Both the position numbers and the translations under genes were made by a program. From contig NZ_CP065997.1 in NCBI RefSeq assembly GCF_016127315.1, forward strand, positions 1,364,001-1,428,000: 64,000 nucleotides of DNA, given 5' to 3'. This document shows, in pieces, positions 38,567 through 46,388 of this stretch; positions within the stretch are counted from its first letter, which is position 1; each line of letters starts with the position of its first letter. Origin of the DNA: Achromobacter deleyi. Its GTDB lineage: Bacteria; Pseudomonadota; Gammaproteobacteria; Burkholderiales; Burkholderiaceae_B. A model generated the notes under the pieces. The model saw only the letters and a program-made list of their open reading frames with translations. It was not told where the DNA came from and made no database searches.

Positions 38567-39010
38567 ATGGGTGAAACTTCGACCAAACCGTATCTGATCC
38601 GCGCGCTGCACGAATGGTGCACCGATAACGGCTATACGCCGTACATCACCGTGCAGGTCGACGAGCACACCATGGTGCCCGTCGCCCACGTGCGCGACGG
38701 CCAGATCACCCTGAACGTGGGTACGCTGGCCACCAACCGCCTGGTGCTGGGCAACGAATTCATCGAATTCCAGGCCCGCTTCAGCGGCGTGACCGAAAAC
38801 GTCTACGTACCGGTGGGCGCCGTCAGCGCCATCTATGCGCGCGAAACCGGCGCCGGCATGGGCTTCGAAGTGCAGCCCTACGAACCGCCGGCCCCGGGCG
38901 CGCAGAACGCGTCCGAGAGCGTCCCGTCCGAAGCCGAGGCGGATGCCGCCCCCGGCGATGACGGCGGCGACGACGAGCCCAAGCGTCCGCGCCTGACCAT
39001 CGTCAAGTAA
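38567..39010 (+). CDS. sspB: ClpXP adaptor SspB
   Basis: 147 residues. The N-terminal substrate-binding domain (TKPYLIRALHEWCTDNGYTPYI, then VPVAHVRDGQITLNV and NEFIEFQARFSGV) delivers ssrA-tagged proteins to ClpXP. A flexible acidic linker ends in the ClpX-binding tail RPRLTIVK. ATG at 38567 is chosen; a GTG at 38564 directly before it is possible. An 11-bp GC hairpin (39024-39034 with 39048-39058) follows but has no T-run. Confidence 0.93.
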   Translation: MGETSTKPYLIRALHEWCTDNGYTPYITVQVDEHTMVPVAHVRDGQITLNVGTLATNRLVLGNEFIEFQARFSGVTENVYVPVGAVSAIYARETGAGMGFEVQPYEPPAPGAQNASESVPSEAEADAAPGDDGGDDEPKRPRLTIVK

Positions 39011-39105
39011 TCCGGCAGGTCCCCCGCGCCGCCCTGGCCCCAGGCCCGGGCGGCGCGGTCACGTCTGGCCGCCGCCGATGTGACGCGCCATTGCATGGCG
39101 ATTTT

Positions 39106-39138
39106 TTGAAACCCAGGATAAGAATGCGTATCATTTGC
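39106..39138 (+). promoter_or_regulatory. Promoter overlapped by a Fur-like box
   Basis: TTGAAA (39106-39111) and TATCAT (39129-39134) are spaced 17 bases, each 5 of 6 to the sigma-70 consensus. The 19-base window 39120-39138 (AAGAATGCGTATCATTTGC) matches the classical Fur consensus at 12 of 19 positions and covers the -10. It suggests iron-dependent repression of the following gene. Confidence 0.5.
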
Positions 39139-39245
39139 ATATCTGGGCAAAATCCCGTCTCATACGCCTGTATCGGGCCCGCGCGGCCCGCCGCGTCCGT
39201 CGCGGCGCACGCCGTCCCCGGCCTTCCAGGAGTGATGCCCCGCCC

Positions 39246-39890
39246 ATGCCGTACCTGATCGGAATGACGCCCGCCGGCGGCGTATCCACCCAGTTCATGC
39301 CGCAGATAGACCGCCAGCTGGTCGCCAAGCTGTGCCTGTTCGACACCCTGTCGGACGACGATCTTGCCAACATCCCGCGTCAGATCCGCCTGACCCTGCG
39401 CAGCACCGGCCGCGTTCCCGCGATCGTCGGATGGGACGGCGGGCCGTTCCTGGTCAATGCGCGGGTGCGCGAACTCATGGAAACGCTCGAACCCGACACG
39501 CACCGCTTCCTGCCGGTCGAGGCCGAGACCATGATCGTCGGCCGCAAGAGCCGGCCGTTCCGCACCTACCACCTGCTGCTGTGCCCGCCGCGCGTGGACG
39601 CCGTCATCATCGAGAAGACCGAGTTCTCCAAGGGCATGGGCCGGGCCGGCTACGAAGCCGGCGGCTGCTTCTCGTACCTGAAGGGCACGCCGCTGGTGCT
39701 GGACCGCGGCGCCATCCAGGACCGCTGCTTCTGGCGCCTGCCGCGGCAATTCGGCGTGCGGCCGGCCTATCCGCACAGCGGCATCAGCGGCTACTTCTGT
39801 TCGGATGAATTCTGGCGCGCCCTGCGCGCCGAGCGTCTTGGCGGCTGGGAAGCCAAGCGGCGCTGCGCGACGGGCGCGCGACCGGAATGA
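39246..39890 (+). CDS. Hypothetical protein, possibly Imm11/DUF1629-like
   Basis: 214 residues, soluble, no signal peptide. I do not recognise it firmly. The C-terminal part (DRCFWRLPRQFGVRPAYPHSG, then GYFCSDEFWRALRAERLGGWE) resembles the ending of DUF1629/Imm11-type immunity proteins, in which a late segment predicts binding of a toxin, but no toxin gene is adjacent. The ATG at 39246 is about 13 bases after AGGAG; a tiny 7-residue frame starts at 39235 and overlaps the start. The promoter with a Fur-like box suggests expression under iron limitation. It ends 73 bases before tRNA-Thr. Confidence 0.65.
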   Translation: MPYLIGMTPAGGVSTQFMPQIDRQLVAKLCLFDTLSDDDLANIPRQIRLTLRSTGRVPAIVGWDGGPFLVNARVRELMETLEPDTHRFLPVEAETMIVGRKSRPFRTYHLLLCPPRVDAVIIEKTEFSKGMGRAGYEAGGCFSYLKGTPLVLDRGAIQDRCFWRLPRQFGVRPAYPHSGISGYFCSDEFWRALRAERLGGWEAKRRCATGARPE

Positions 39891-39926
39891 CGCGCATGCA
39901 CGCCGGAAAGAATCTCCTTTTTTCAT

Positions 39927-39932
39927 TACAAT
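39927..39932 (+). promoter_or_regulatory. -10 element for tRNA-Thr
   Basis: TACAAT lies 32 bases upstream of the tRNA 5' end; the -35 region is not distinct. A GCGCGCC/GGCGCGC pair lies between the promoter and the tRNA. Confidence 0.4.
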
Positions 39933-39963
39933 GCAGTCCCTGCGCGCGCCCCTGGCGCGCCAC

Positions 39964-40039
39964 GCCGGTGTAGCTCAGTTGGTAGAGCAGCTCACTTGTA
40001 ATGAGAAGGTCGAGGGTTCGATTCCTTTCACCGGCACCA
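39964..40039 (+). tRNA. tRNA-Thr (anticodon TGT)
   Basis: 76 bases including an encoded CCA. Acceptor arms GCCGGTG and CACCGGC pair perfectly; the D arm is TAGCTCAGTTGGTAGAGC; the anticodon loop CTTGTAA reads UGU; and the T loop is TTCGATT. It decodes ACA and related Thr codons. The downstream low-GC module begins about 220 bases later, so this tRNA may have served as an insertion point. Confidence 0.96.
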
Positions 40040-40257
40040 TCCCCCTCCCAAGACACCAGCCAAAATGGCACGGCTTTTATCGCCCGAACGCCCCCCTAAA
40101 TTGGCTTCATCTCACCTAAGAGAGGGCTAGGTCGTATCAAAACCAGAAGCACGCCATCCGTCTGATATGCCAAACCGGCAGATGGGGCGGCCACCTTCCG
40201 AGCTGTAACGTTAAGCTACAATCCTGCCCACTCTTTGGCTCAATGAGGCTCGGCAGC
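40040..40257. other. AT-richer gap between tRNA-Thr and GAF gene
   Basis: No gene is seen. A possible -10 TACAAT lies at 40217-40222, next to the palindrome TAACGTTA (40206-40213). No copy of the tRNA 3' end longer than 10 bases was noticed downstream, so an attachment site is not proven. Confidence 0.4.
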
Positions 40258-41016
40258 ATGAACACAAATCATCTTCCGGGGGCACAACGAAAACGCTTCT
40301 GGCAAAAAAAGTGGCCCAGAGAAGTCCTGTTTAACGGGCCTCCTATCATCGTGGCAGGTTCGGCCGCAGTGAAAAGTTGGCGAGATACCCTGTTTGACGA
40401 GTGGATATTTGGACTAGCAACCGCAGCCTGCGTCTGGTTGATCTTGGCAACCATAGTTCGGGTCGCAACTGCTCGCGCCGAAGATCAAAAGGAGGGCCCG
40501 GACGTCATCCATGAAGGGCTCTATGCAGCGGTATCTACTGTGCATACCATGCTTTCAGAGTGGTGCAACAAACGCAAATGCGGGGCTGACATCCGCGCGA
40601 CCTTTCACCGAGTCGTACCCCCAATTCATGATCCGCGGGAGATCGAGCAGATCATCAATTACGCAGGTTCGAATGGCGAGGGTGTTGGCCGGAAATTTCC
40701 AATCCATACAGGTATAACCGGCAGAGCAATCAGGAATAAGAAGCCTCTGGTGATGTCCAGCCAAAACGGGACAGAAGAGCAACTTCGCACCGAACTAGTA
40801 CACGAATGGGGATACACCGAAGCAGAAGCTCGCAAACTCGGGCCCGGACGCTACTCTGCAATGGCAGTCCCCGTTCTGGACCGCTCTGGACAGCACCCGA
40901 TTGGCGTGATCTACTTGGATTCAAGTGACCGCGCTCTCTTCGAACGCGATGATGTTGTGGAAATTGTTGGCGCTGGCACCAAGGCCATTAGCGACTTTGT
41001 CACGAAAAGGTATTGA
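40258..41016 (+). CDS. Membrane-anchored GAF-domain protein
   Basis: 252 residues. A basic N-terminus (KRFWQKKWPR) is followed by one predicted membrane helix at about 50-70 (FGLATAACVWLILATIVRVA), then a cytoplasmic GAF domain at about 86-250, visible from the segments HTGITGRAIRNKKPLVMSS and YSAMAVPVLDRSGQHPIGVIYLDS. GAF domains bind small ligands such as cyclic nucleotides or haem; there is no attached kinase, cyclase or DNA-binding domain, so its output is unknown. GAGG eight bases before 40258 favours this start over the ATG at 40243. Base composition is clearly less GC-rich than the neighbours, suggesting transfer. A small gene follows after one base. Confidence 0.8.
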   Translation: MNTNHLPGAQRKRFWQKKWPREVLFNGPPIIVAGSAAVKSWRDTLFDEWIFGLATAACVWLILATIVRVATARAEDQKEGPDVIHEGLYAAVSTVHTMLSEWCNKRKCGADIRATFHRVVPPIHDPREIEQIINYAGSNGEGVGRKFPIHTGITGRAIRNKKPLVMSSQNGTEEQLRTELVHEWGYTEAEARKLGPGRYSAMAVPVLDRSGQHPIGVIYLDSSDRALFERDDVVEIVGAGTKAISDFVTKRY

Positions 41017-41017
41017 T

Positions 41018-41224
41018 ATGAACACTGCCACCAAGAAGCCATCTGAGACTTTCGTCAAAGAATCCAAGCTCATTTCGAAGCCCGGTGCAGTAATTAAAGT
41101 CCGAGAACTGACCCTTACGGACTTTGGGGTGCGAGCAATTACCAGTGGCAGCGTTGGAATCAGACAAGGTGCACGGGAAGATGCAGGCCCACCGTCACCG
41201 TTGAAGAAGATGGTTTCAGCATGA
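41018..41224 (+). CDS. Small hypothetical protein paired with GAF protein
   Basis: 68 residues, basic at both ends (TATKKPSETFVKESK and PLKKMVSA), with no membrane helix or recognised domain. AAGG seven bases upstream and a one-base gap to the GAF gene imply coupled expression. It shares the lower GC content. A terminator directly follows. It may be an effector, immunity partner or regulator of the GAF protein; nothing in the sequence decides. Confidence 0.6.
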   Translation: MNTATKKPSETFVKESKLISKPGAVIKVRELTLTDFGVRAITSGSVGIRQGAREDAGPPSPLKKMVSA

Positions 41225-41232
41225 AACCAGTA

Positions 41233-41262
41233 AAAAAGCCCAGCCGAAAGGCCGGGCTTTTT
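41233..41262. terminator. Bidirectional terminator after the GAF module
   Basis: AAAAAGCCC-A-GCC pairs with GGC-C-GGGCTTTTT around a GAAA tetraloop, with one A-C mismatch. A- and T-runs on the two sides let it end both the plus-strand module and the minus-strand gntP transcript. Confidence 0.9.
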
Positions 41263-41326
41263 GCATTGGGCGCCACTCCGAATGCCGTCCGCTGAACCGC
41301 GGATTCCGACCGTCGACGCCGCTCTT

Positions 41327-42715
41327 TCAGCCCAAGGCGGGCAGCATGTTGAACAGCAGCACCATCACCAGGCCAACCACCGCCACGATGGACTGCACCA
41401 CCGAGATCGTCTTGGTGGCCTCGCCCATCGTCATGCCGAAGGATTCCTTCACCATCCAGAACCCGGCGTGATTGGCGTAGTTGAAGAACAGCGAGCCGCA
41501 GCCGATCGACAGCGCCAGCAGCGGCAGGTTGAGCGAGGGATCGGCGCCGGCCAGCGGCGCCAGCAGGCCAGCCGCGCCGACGATGCCGACCGTGGCCGAC
41601 CCGGTGGACACCGACAGCAGCATGGCGATCAGCCAGCCCAGCACCAGCGGCGGGAACGCGAACTGGTGGGTCAGGTGGACGATGGCGTCGCCGACCTTGG
41701 CGCTGGTCAGCACCTGCTGGAAGGCGCCGCCACCGGCGATGATCAGCATGATGCCGGCAATCGGCTTGAGGCTCTTGCCGAGCGCGTCGCGCAGCTTCTC
41801 GGCGTCGCCGCCGCGCGCCAGCACCAGCGCCACGGCCGCGAACAGCACGCCCAGCAGCATGGCGACCAGCGGATTGCCCAGGAAGGCCGCCACGTGCATC
41901 AGGGACGACGTCTTGGGCAACAGCATCTCGGCCACCGCGTGCAGCAGCATCAGCAGCGCGGGCAGCAGGGCCGCCAGCACGCCCAGGCCCACGCCGGGCA
42001 CGGAATGGCCGGCATCGGCCGCGCGCACGGCGGTGAATTGCTCGAGCAGGGCTTCGTCCGGGCGGGTCGTCATGCGCGGCGCGATGAAGGCGCCATACAG
42101 CGGACCGCCCAGGATCATGGCGGGCAGGGCGGCGAGGAAGCCGTAGATCATGGTCGGGCCGACCGTGGTCTTGAGACTGGCGATCGCCGTCAGCGGACCG
42201 GGATGCGGCGGCACCATGCCGTGCATGGCGGCCAGCGCCGAGATCACCGGCACGCCCACGTACACGTAGGCCGAGCCCTTGAAGCGTTCCTGGCCTTCCA
42301 GCTTGCGGGCCACGCTGAAGATCAGCGGCAGCATCACCACCAGGCCCACTTCGAAGAACATCGGGATGCCGATGATGAAGGCCACCAGCGTCATGGTCCA
42401 GGGGATCATGCGCGCCGAGGTGCGGTTCAGGATGGCATTGGCCAGGCGCTCGGTGGTGCCCGAATCCGCCAGGATCTTGCCGAGCATGGCGCCCAGCGCG
42501 ATCACCACGCCCACCGCGCCCAGGGTCTTGCCGGCGCCGTCGGTCAGGTTCTTGACGATGGCGGTCGGCTCCATGCCGGTGGCGAACCCGACGCCGATGG
42601 ACACGATCAGCAGCGCCAGCAGCGGATGCATGCGGATGCGCGAGACGATGAGTGCGACCAGCACCAGGACGCTTACCAGGGCGGTAAGCAACAGTTGGAT
42701 GTCGAACGAAGACAT
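41327..42715 (-). CDS. GntP-family gluconate/organic acid permease
   Basis: 462 residues, about 12-14 membrane segments. Family signature near the middle: GIPMFFEVGLVVMLPLIF, then HGMVPPHPGPLTAI and GGGAFQQVLTSAKVG; the end FFNYANHAGFWMVKESFGMTMGEATKT is typical. Members take up gluconate or other sugar acids and hydroxy acids by proton symport. The start at 42715 fits the family; the in-frame extension to 42790 does not. No kinase or regulator of gluconate metabolism is adjacent, so substrate is uncertain. Confidence 0.9.
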   Translation of the reverse strand: MSSFDIQLLLTALVSVLVLVALIVSRIRMHPLLALLIVSIGVGFATGMEPTAIVKNLTDGAGKTLGAVGVVIALGAMLGKILADSGTTERLANAILNRTSARMIPWTMTLVAFIIGIPMFFEVGLVVMLPLIFSVARKLEGQERFKGSAYVYVGVPVISALAAMHGMVPPHPGPLTAIASLKTTVGPTMIYGFLAALPAMILGGPLYGAFIAPRMTTRPDEALLEQFTAVRAADAGHSVPGVGLGVLAALLPALLMLLHAVAEMLLPKTSSLMHVAAFLGNPLVAMLLGVLFAAVALVLARGGDAEKLRDALGKSLKPIAGIMLIIAGGGAFQQVLTSAKVGDAIVHLTHQFAFPPLVLGWLIAMLLSVSTGSATVGIVGAAGLLAPLAGADPSLNLPLLALSIGCGSLFFNYANHAGFWMVKESFGMTMGEATKTISVVQSIVAVVGLVMVLLFNMLPALG

Positions 42716-42821
42716 GTGTGAAACCCAGAAAAAACGTGAGAGGTCGCGAACCTTCTGGTTGCCATGATAAGGGATCGCCCTGACGCCCAACCGTCATGAA
42801 CCCACGGCCCGCGGGGTCGTT

Positions 42822-42850
42822 TTGCATTCCCCGCGAAATTTGTGCATAAT
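42822..42850 (+). promoter_or_regulatory. Promoter of tRNA-Asn
   Basis: TTGCAT (42822-42827), 17-base spacer, CATAAT (42845-42850), ending 17 bases before the tRNA. Confidence 0.6.
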
Positions 42851-42867
42851 TCGCCCCCTCTACCTGT

Positions 42868-42943
42868 TCCCCGATAGCTCAGTCGGTAGAGCGACGGACT
42901 GTTAATCCGCAGGTCGCTGGTTCGAGCCCAGCTCGGGGAGCCA
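42868..42943 (+). tRNA. tRNA-Asn (anticodon GTT)
   Basis: 76 bases including CCA. Acceptor TCCCCGA pairs with TCGGGGA; the anticodon loop CTGTTAA reads GUU; the T loop is TTCGAGC. Own promoter and terminator, so a single-gene unit. Confidence 0.97.
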
Positions 42944-42960
42944 AAGAATGCAGTACTGAA

Positions 42961-42988
42961 GGGCCCGCAACGTGTTGCGGGCCTTTTG
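42961..42988 (+). terminator. Terminator of tRNA-Asn
   Basis: GGCCCGCAAC (42962-42971) and GTTGCGGGCC (42974-42983) form a near-continuous palindrome followed by TTTT, 18 bases after the tRNA. Confidence 0.88.
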
Positions 42989-43129
42989 CATGGGCGAACG
43001 CCTGGAACACCCCGCCAAACTCGGACGGTGTCCCCCCTCGATCGGGCCGTCGAGGCCCGGGTGCGGGGTGAAATGGTTCTACGATGGACATCGAGTCAAC
43101 CGTGATGCCCGGGTCCCAGCCGCTTTCCC

Positions 43130-43543
43130 ATGCCTTCCCAAACGAAGTCCGTCGACGCCAAGGCCGCCTTTGAACTCGTGTTCGGGCTGCTGCAGAAAAA
43201 CCCCTGGATCGTGCGAGACGCCTCGGCCCCGCTGCCGGACATCGCGGTCATGAAGCGACACCAGGCCGATGCCGTCAATGCGATCCTGTGGATCTGTGAA
43301 ACCGGCGATCTGGCAGGCTGGCCCGCGCAGACGCCGCCGGAAGCCCAGGCCACGGCCTCGTATCTGCTGATGGATCTCACCTTCCGCCTCCTCGATCCCG
43401 CCTCGCCCTTGTTGGCGGGCGCCTGGGACGTCCCTGCGGACCAGCCGCCGCATCAGCAGGCGCTGCGCATCGTGCGGCATGAAGTGCAGCGCAGCAAGCC
43501 GATCACCGCGGCCGACCTGGCCCGATTCCCCGCCCGCGCCTGA
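43130..43543 (+). CDS. Hypothetical protein, 137 residues
   Basis: No family recognised. Soluble, mixed charge, no signal or membrane segment. Codon use is in line with neighbours and the frame is clean. It contains FELVFGLLQKNPWIVRD and later AVNAILWICETGD, suggestive of a small helical protein. No strong ribosome site precedes the ATG. The GcvA-like LysR gene starts 64 bases after its stop. Confidence 0.55.
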   Translation: MPSQTKSVDAKAAFELVFGLLQKNPWIVRDASAPLPDIAVMKRHQADAVNAILWICETGDLAGWPAQTPPEAQATASYLLMDLTFRLLDPASPLLAGAWDVPADQPPHQQALRIVRHEVQRSKPITAADLARFPARA

Positions 43544-43607
43544 TTTGCGAGAATGGGGCGCCCGCCGGATACTGCCCCGTCCGGTCCTTTCCGCCACCGC
43601 CCGCCCC

Positions 43608-44510
43608 ATGCGATCCAATCGATCCCTGCCCGCCCTGGTCTCGCTGCGCGCCTTCGAGGCCGCCGCCCGGCGCCTGAGCTTCAGCCTGGCGGGCGAAGAG
43701 CTGTTCGTCACCCAGAGCGCCATCAGCCACCATATCCAGCGGCTGGAGGCGGAACTGGGCGTGGCGCTGTTCGAGCGCCGCACCCGCGCCGTGGCGCTGA
43801 CGCCGGCCGGGCAGGCCTATTACGAGCGGGTCCATGCCGCGTTCACGCTGCTGCGCCAGGGCACCGACGACATCCGCGCGCCGGCCGCCGCGCGCCACAC
43901 GCTGCGCGTCGGCCTGCTGGCGTCATTCGCCACGCGCTGGCTGGCGCCGCGGCTGGCGGACTTCGCCGCGGCCCACCCCGACATCGACCTGCAACTGCTG
44001 CCCGACATCGGCCTGGCCGACGTGGCGGGCGGCGAAGTCGATGTGGCCATCCGCTACGGCCGTGGCACCTGGCCGGGCGTCAAGGCGCGCCGGATCATGG
44101 CGGAGCGGCTGTCGGTGGTGTGCGCCCCCGCGCTGCTGGCGGGCCGGCGACGGCCGCGCACGCCGGCGGACCTGCTGCGCCATCCCTTGCTGGTCTCGCA
44201 CACCCGGCATCCGTTCGAGTGGGACACGTGGTCGCGCCATCATGGCCTGGATCTCGGCCGCGCCCAGACCGTGCACCTGCACGACTACAACATCGTCGTC
44301 GAGGCGGCGCTGGCGGGGCAGGGCCTGGCCATGGGCCGCCACCGCATGATCGCCGCGCAGCTGGCCAGCGGCGCCCTGGTCGAGGCCCTGCCGGGCACCA
44401 CCCTGGACGATCCGCGCATCGGCTGGTGGTTCGTGAGCCCGCGCGGCAAGGCCGATGCCGCCGCCCAGGCATTCCAGGCGTGGCTGATGCGGGCCGCGGC
44501 GGAAGGCTGA
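43608..44510 (+). CDS. LysR-family regulator, GcvA-like
   Basis: 300 residues. The N-terminal pattern LPALVSLRAFEAAARRLSFSLAGEELFVTQSAISHHIQRLE is characteristic of the GcvA subgroup, followed by LFERRTRAVALTPAGQAYYERV and the effector domain. GcvA-type regulators often control amino-acid or beta-lactamase genes. It is co-directional with and 108 bases upstream of the ridA-aminotransferase pair, its likely target. Confidence 0.9.
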   Translation: MRSNRSLPALVSLRAFEAAARRLSFSLAGEELFVTQSAISHHIQRLEAELGVALFERRTRAVALTPAGQAYYERVHAAFTLLRQGTDDIRAPAAARHTLRVGLLASFATRWLAPRLADFAAAHPDIDLQLLPDIGLADVAGGEVDVAIRYGRGTWPGVKARRIMAERLSVVCAPALLAGRRRPRTPADLLRHPLLVSHTRHPFEWDTWSRHHGLDLGRAQTVHLHDYNIVVEAALAGQGLAMGRHRMIAAQLASGALVEALPGTTLDDPRIGWWFVSPRGKADAAAQAFQAWLMRAAAEG

Positions 44511-44618
44511 CGCATTACTTTTACTCATACGTGGTTCGCAATAATTGATTGGTCAGGCGCGGCGCGCGCCGATAGCATGGGGATCACCCTTTCCTTTCCC
44601 CGTTTCTCAGGTGACTCC

Positions 44619-45092
44619 ATGACCCGTACGATCTCCGGCCGCGCGACCGAACTCGGCCTTGCGCTGGACCCCGCGGCCGCGCCCGCCGCCAATTACGTCC
44701 CCTTCGTGCAAGAGGGCAACCTGCTGTACATCTCGGGCCAGATCTCGCGCGCCGGCGGCAAGGCGGCGTTCCTGGGCCAGCTGGGCAACCAGATTTCCGA
44801 GGCCGACGGCGTCGCCGCCGCGCGCCTGTCGGCGCTGGGCATCCTGGCGCAGATCGCCGCCGCCACCGGCGACCGCCTCGATCGCGTGGCGCGCGTGGTG
44901 CGCCTGGGCGTGTTCGTCGCCAGCACGCCGGACTTCAACCGCCAGAGCGCGGTGGCCAACGGCGCCTCGGACCTGATGGTCGAGGTGTTCGGCGACGCCG
45001 GCCGCCATGCGCGCAGCGCGGTCGGCGTGGCCTCGCTGCCGCAAGGCGTGGCGGTGGAAGTGGAAGCGGTCATCGCGCTCACCCCCGCCTGA
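44619..45092 (+). CDS. RidA-family (YjgF/YER057c) protein
   Basis: 157 residues, longer subgroup with an N-terminal extension, not the 128-residue archetype. Segments: YVPFVQEGNLLYISGQISR, VARVVRLGVFVASTPDFNRQSAVANGASDLMVEVFG, and RSAVGVASLPQGVAVEVEAVIAL, including the conserved arginine used to hydrolyse enamines/imines. RidA deaminates reactive 2-aminoacrylate-type intermediates from PLP enzymes, which fits the adjacent PLP-enzyme gene starting 47 bases downstream. Confidence 0.9.
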   Translation: MTRTISGRATELGLALDPAAAPAANYVPFVQEGNLLYISGQISRAGGKAAFLGQLGNQISEADGVAAARLSALGILAQIAAATGDRLDRVARVVRLGVFVASTPDFNRQSAVANGASDLMVEVFGDAGRHARSAVGVASLPQGVAVEVEAVIALTPA

Positions 45093-45139
45093 TGCCGCGA
45101 CGCCGGGCCGCCGCCCGGCGCGACTTTCCTGGAATCGCC

Positions 45140-46345
45140 ATGTCCGCCGTCCTGACTCCCGCCGTCCTGGAAGCGCTGCGCGCCGCCACGCCCGGCACGC
45201 GCACCACCGTCCACTTCAACCACGCCGGCGCCTCGCTGCCGTCCGCCGCCACCCTCGACGCCATCCAGGCCCATCTGCGGCGCGAAGCCGAGCAGGGGCC
45301 GATGGAGGCGGGCGTGGCCGCGCGTGCAACGACCGAGCAGGCGCGCCAGCTGGCGGCGCGCCTGCTCAACGCCCAGCCCGACGAAATCGCCCTGACCAGC
45401 GGCAATTCGCCCGGCTGGGGCGCGGCCTTCGCGGCGCTGGGGCCATGGCGAGCGGGCGATCGCATCCTGGTCGGACGCCATGAATGGGGCGGCAATCTCT
45501 CCGCCATGCGGCTGACGGCGCAACGCGCCGGCGCCTCGATCGAGACGATCCCGTCGGACGACAGTGGTTGCGTCGATCCGGCCGCGCTACAAGCCATGCT
45601 GGACGAACGGGTGCGGCTGATCGCGCTGACCTGGCTACCCGCCAACGGCGGCCTGATCAATCCGGCCGCCGCCGTCGGCCGCGTGGCGCGCGCCGCCGGC
45701 GTGCCGTATTTCATCGACGCGGCGCAGGCCGTGGGGCAATTGCCGGTGGACGTCGCCGAAGTCGGTTGCGACGTGCTGAGCGGCGCCGGGCGCAAGGCCC
45801 TGCGCGGCCCGCGCGGCACCGGCCTGCTGTACGTGCGGCGCGACTTCCTGCCACGGCTGACGCCGGCATTCGTCGACACCTATTCCGCGCCGCTGGACGC
45901 CGACGGCCAGCCGCAAGTGCGCGCCGACGCGGCGCGCTTCGAATCCGCCGAGGCCTCGCTGGCGCTGCGCTGCGGCCAGGCCAACGCGCTGCGCGAAGCG
46001 CTCGACATCGGCCTGGACGCCATCCGGACCCGCATCGACACGGTCGCCCAGGCGCTGCGAACGGAGCTGGCCGCGATTGCCGGCATCGAGGTACTGGACC
46101 AGGGCCGCGAACGCTCGGGCCTGGTGTCGTTCAATCTCGCCGGGCACGAAGCCACCGCGGTGCAGCGCGCCCTGGCGGCGCAGGGCATCATCATCGGCAG
46201 CAACGGCGTGCCGTACACGCCGCTGGACATGAACGCGCGCGGACTGACGCAGATCGCGCGCGCCTCGGTCAGCTACCTGACGCGCGACGACGAGATCGAC
46301 CGGCTGCTCGACGCGCTGCGCACGCTGGCGCGCCAGGGCGGCTAG
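45140..46345 (+). CDS. Class V aminotransferase-fold PLP enzyme
   Basis: 401 residues, fold type I, class V (cysteine desulfurase/isopenicillin epimerase-like). Motifs: HFNHAGASLPSAATLDAI at the N-terminus, EIALTSGNSPGWGAAF, FIDAAQAVGQLPVDV with the PLP-binding Asp, and the likely PLP lysine K219 in SGAGRKALRGPRGTG. The usual desulfurase Cys loop is not apparent. Such enzymes release reactive imines, which explains a RidA partner. Exact reaction unknown. The start at 45140 is supported by TGGAA upstream; a longer frame from 45092 overlaps the ridA stop. Confidence 0.85.
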   Translation: MSAVLTPAVLEALRAATPGTRTTVHFNHAGASLPSAATLDAIQAHLRREAEQGPMEAGVAARATTEQARQLAARLLNAQPDEIALTSGNSPGWGAAFAALGPWRAGDRILVGRHEWGGNLSAMRLTAQRAGASIETIPSDDSGCVDPAALQAMLDERVRLIALTWLPANGGLINPAAAVGRVARAAGVPYFIDAAQAVGQLPVDVAEVGCDVLSGAGRKALRGPRGTGLLYVRRDFLPRLTPAFVDTYSAPLDADGQPQVRADAARFESAEASLALRCGQANALREALDIGLDAIRTRIDTVAQALRTELAAIAGIEVLDQGRERSGLVSFNLAGHEATAVQRALAAQGIIIGSNGVPYTPLDMNARGLTQIARASVSYLTRDDEIDRLLDALRTLARQGG

Positions 46346-46388
46346 CGTTCGTCGCCGCGGCGCCGACGGACACCGCGGCGCCGTCGCC

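Noticed and set aside
40600..40612. A 10-base match (CCTTTCACCG) to the 3' part of tRNA-Thr inside the GAF gene, as a possible attachment site
   Set aside because: Too short and inside a gene; attachment repeats usually cover 15 or more bases of the tRNA end and lie at the far border of the element.
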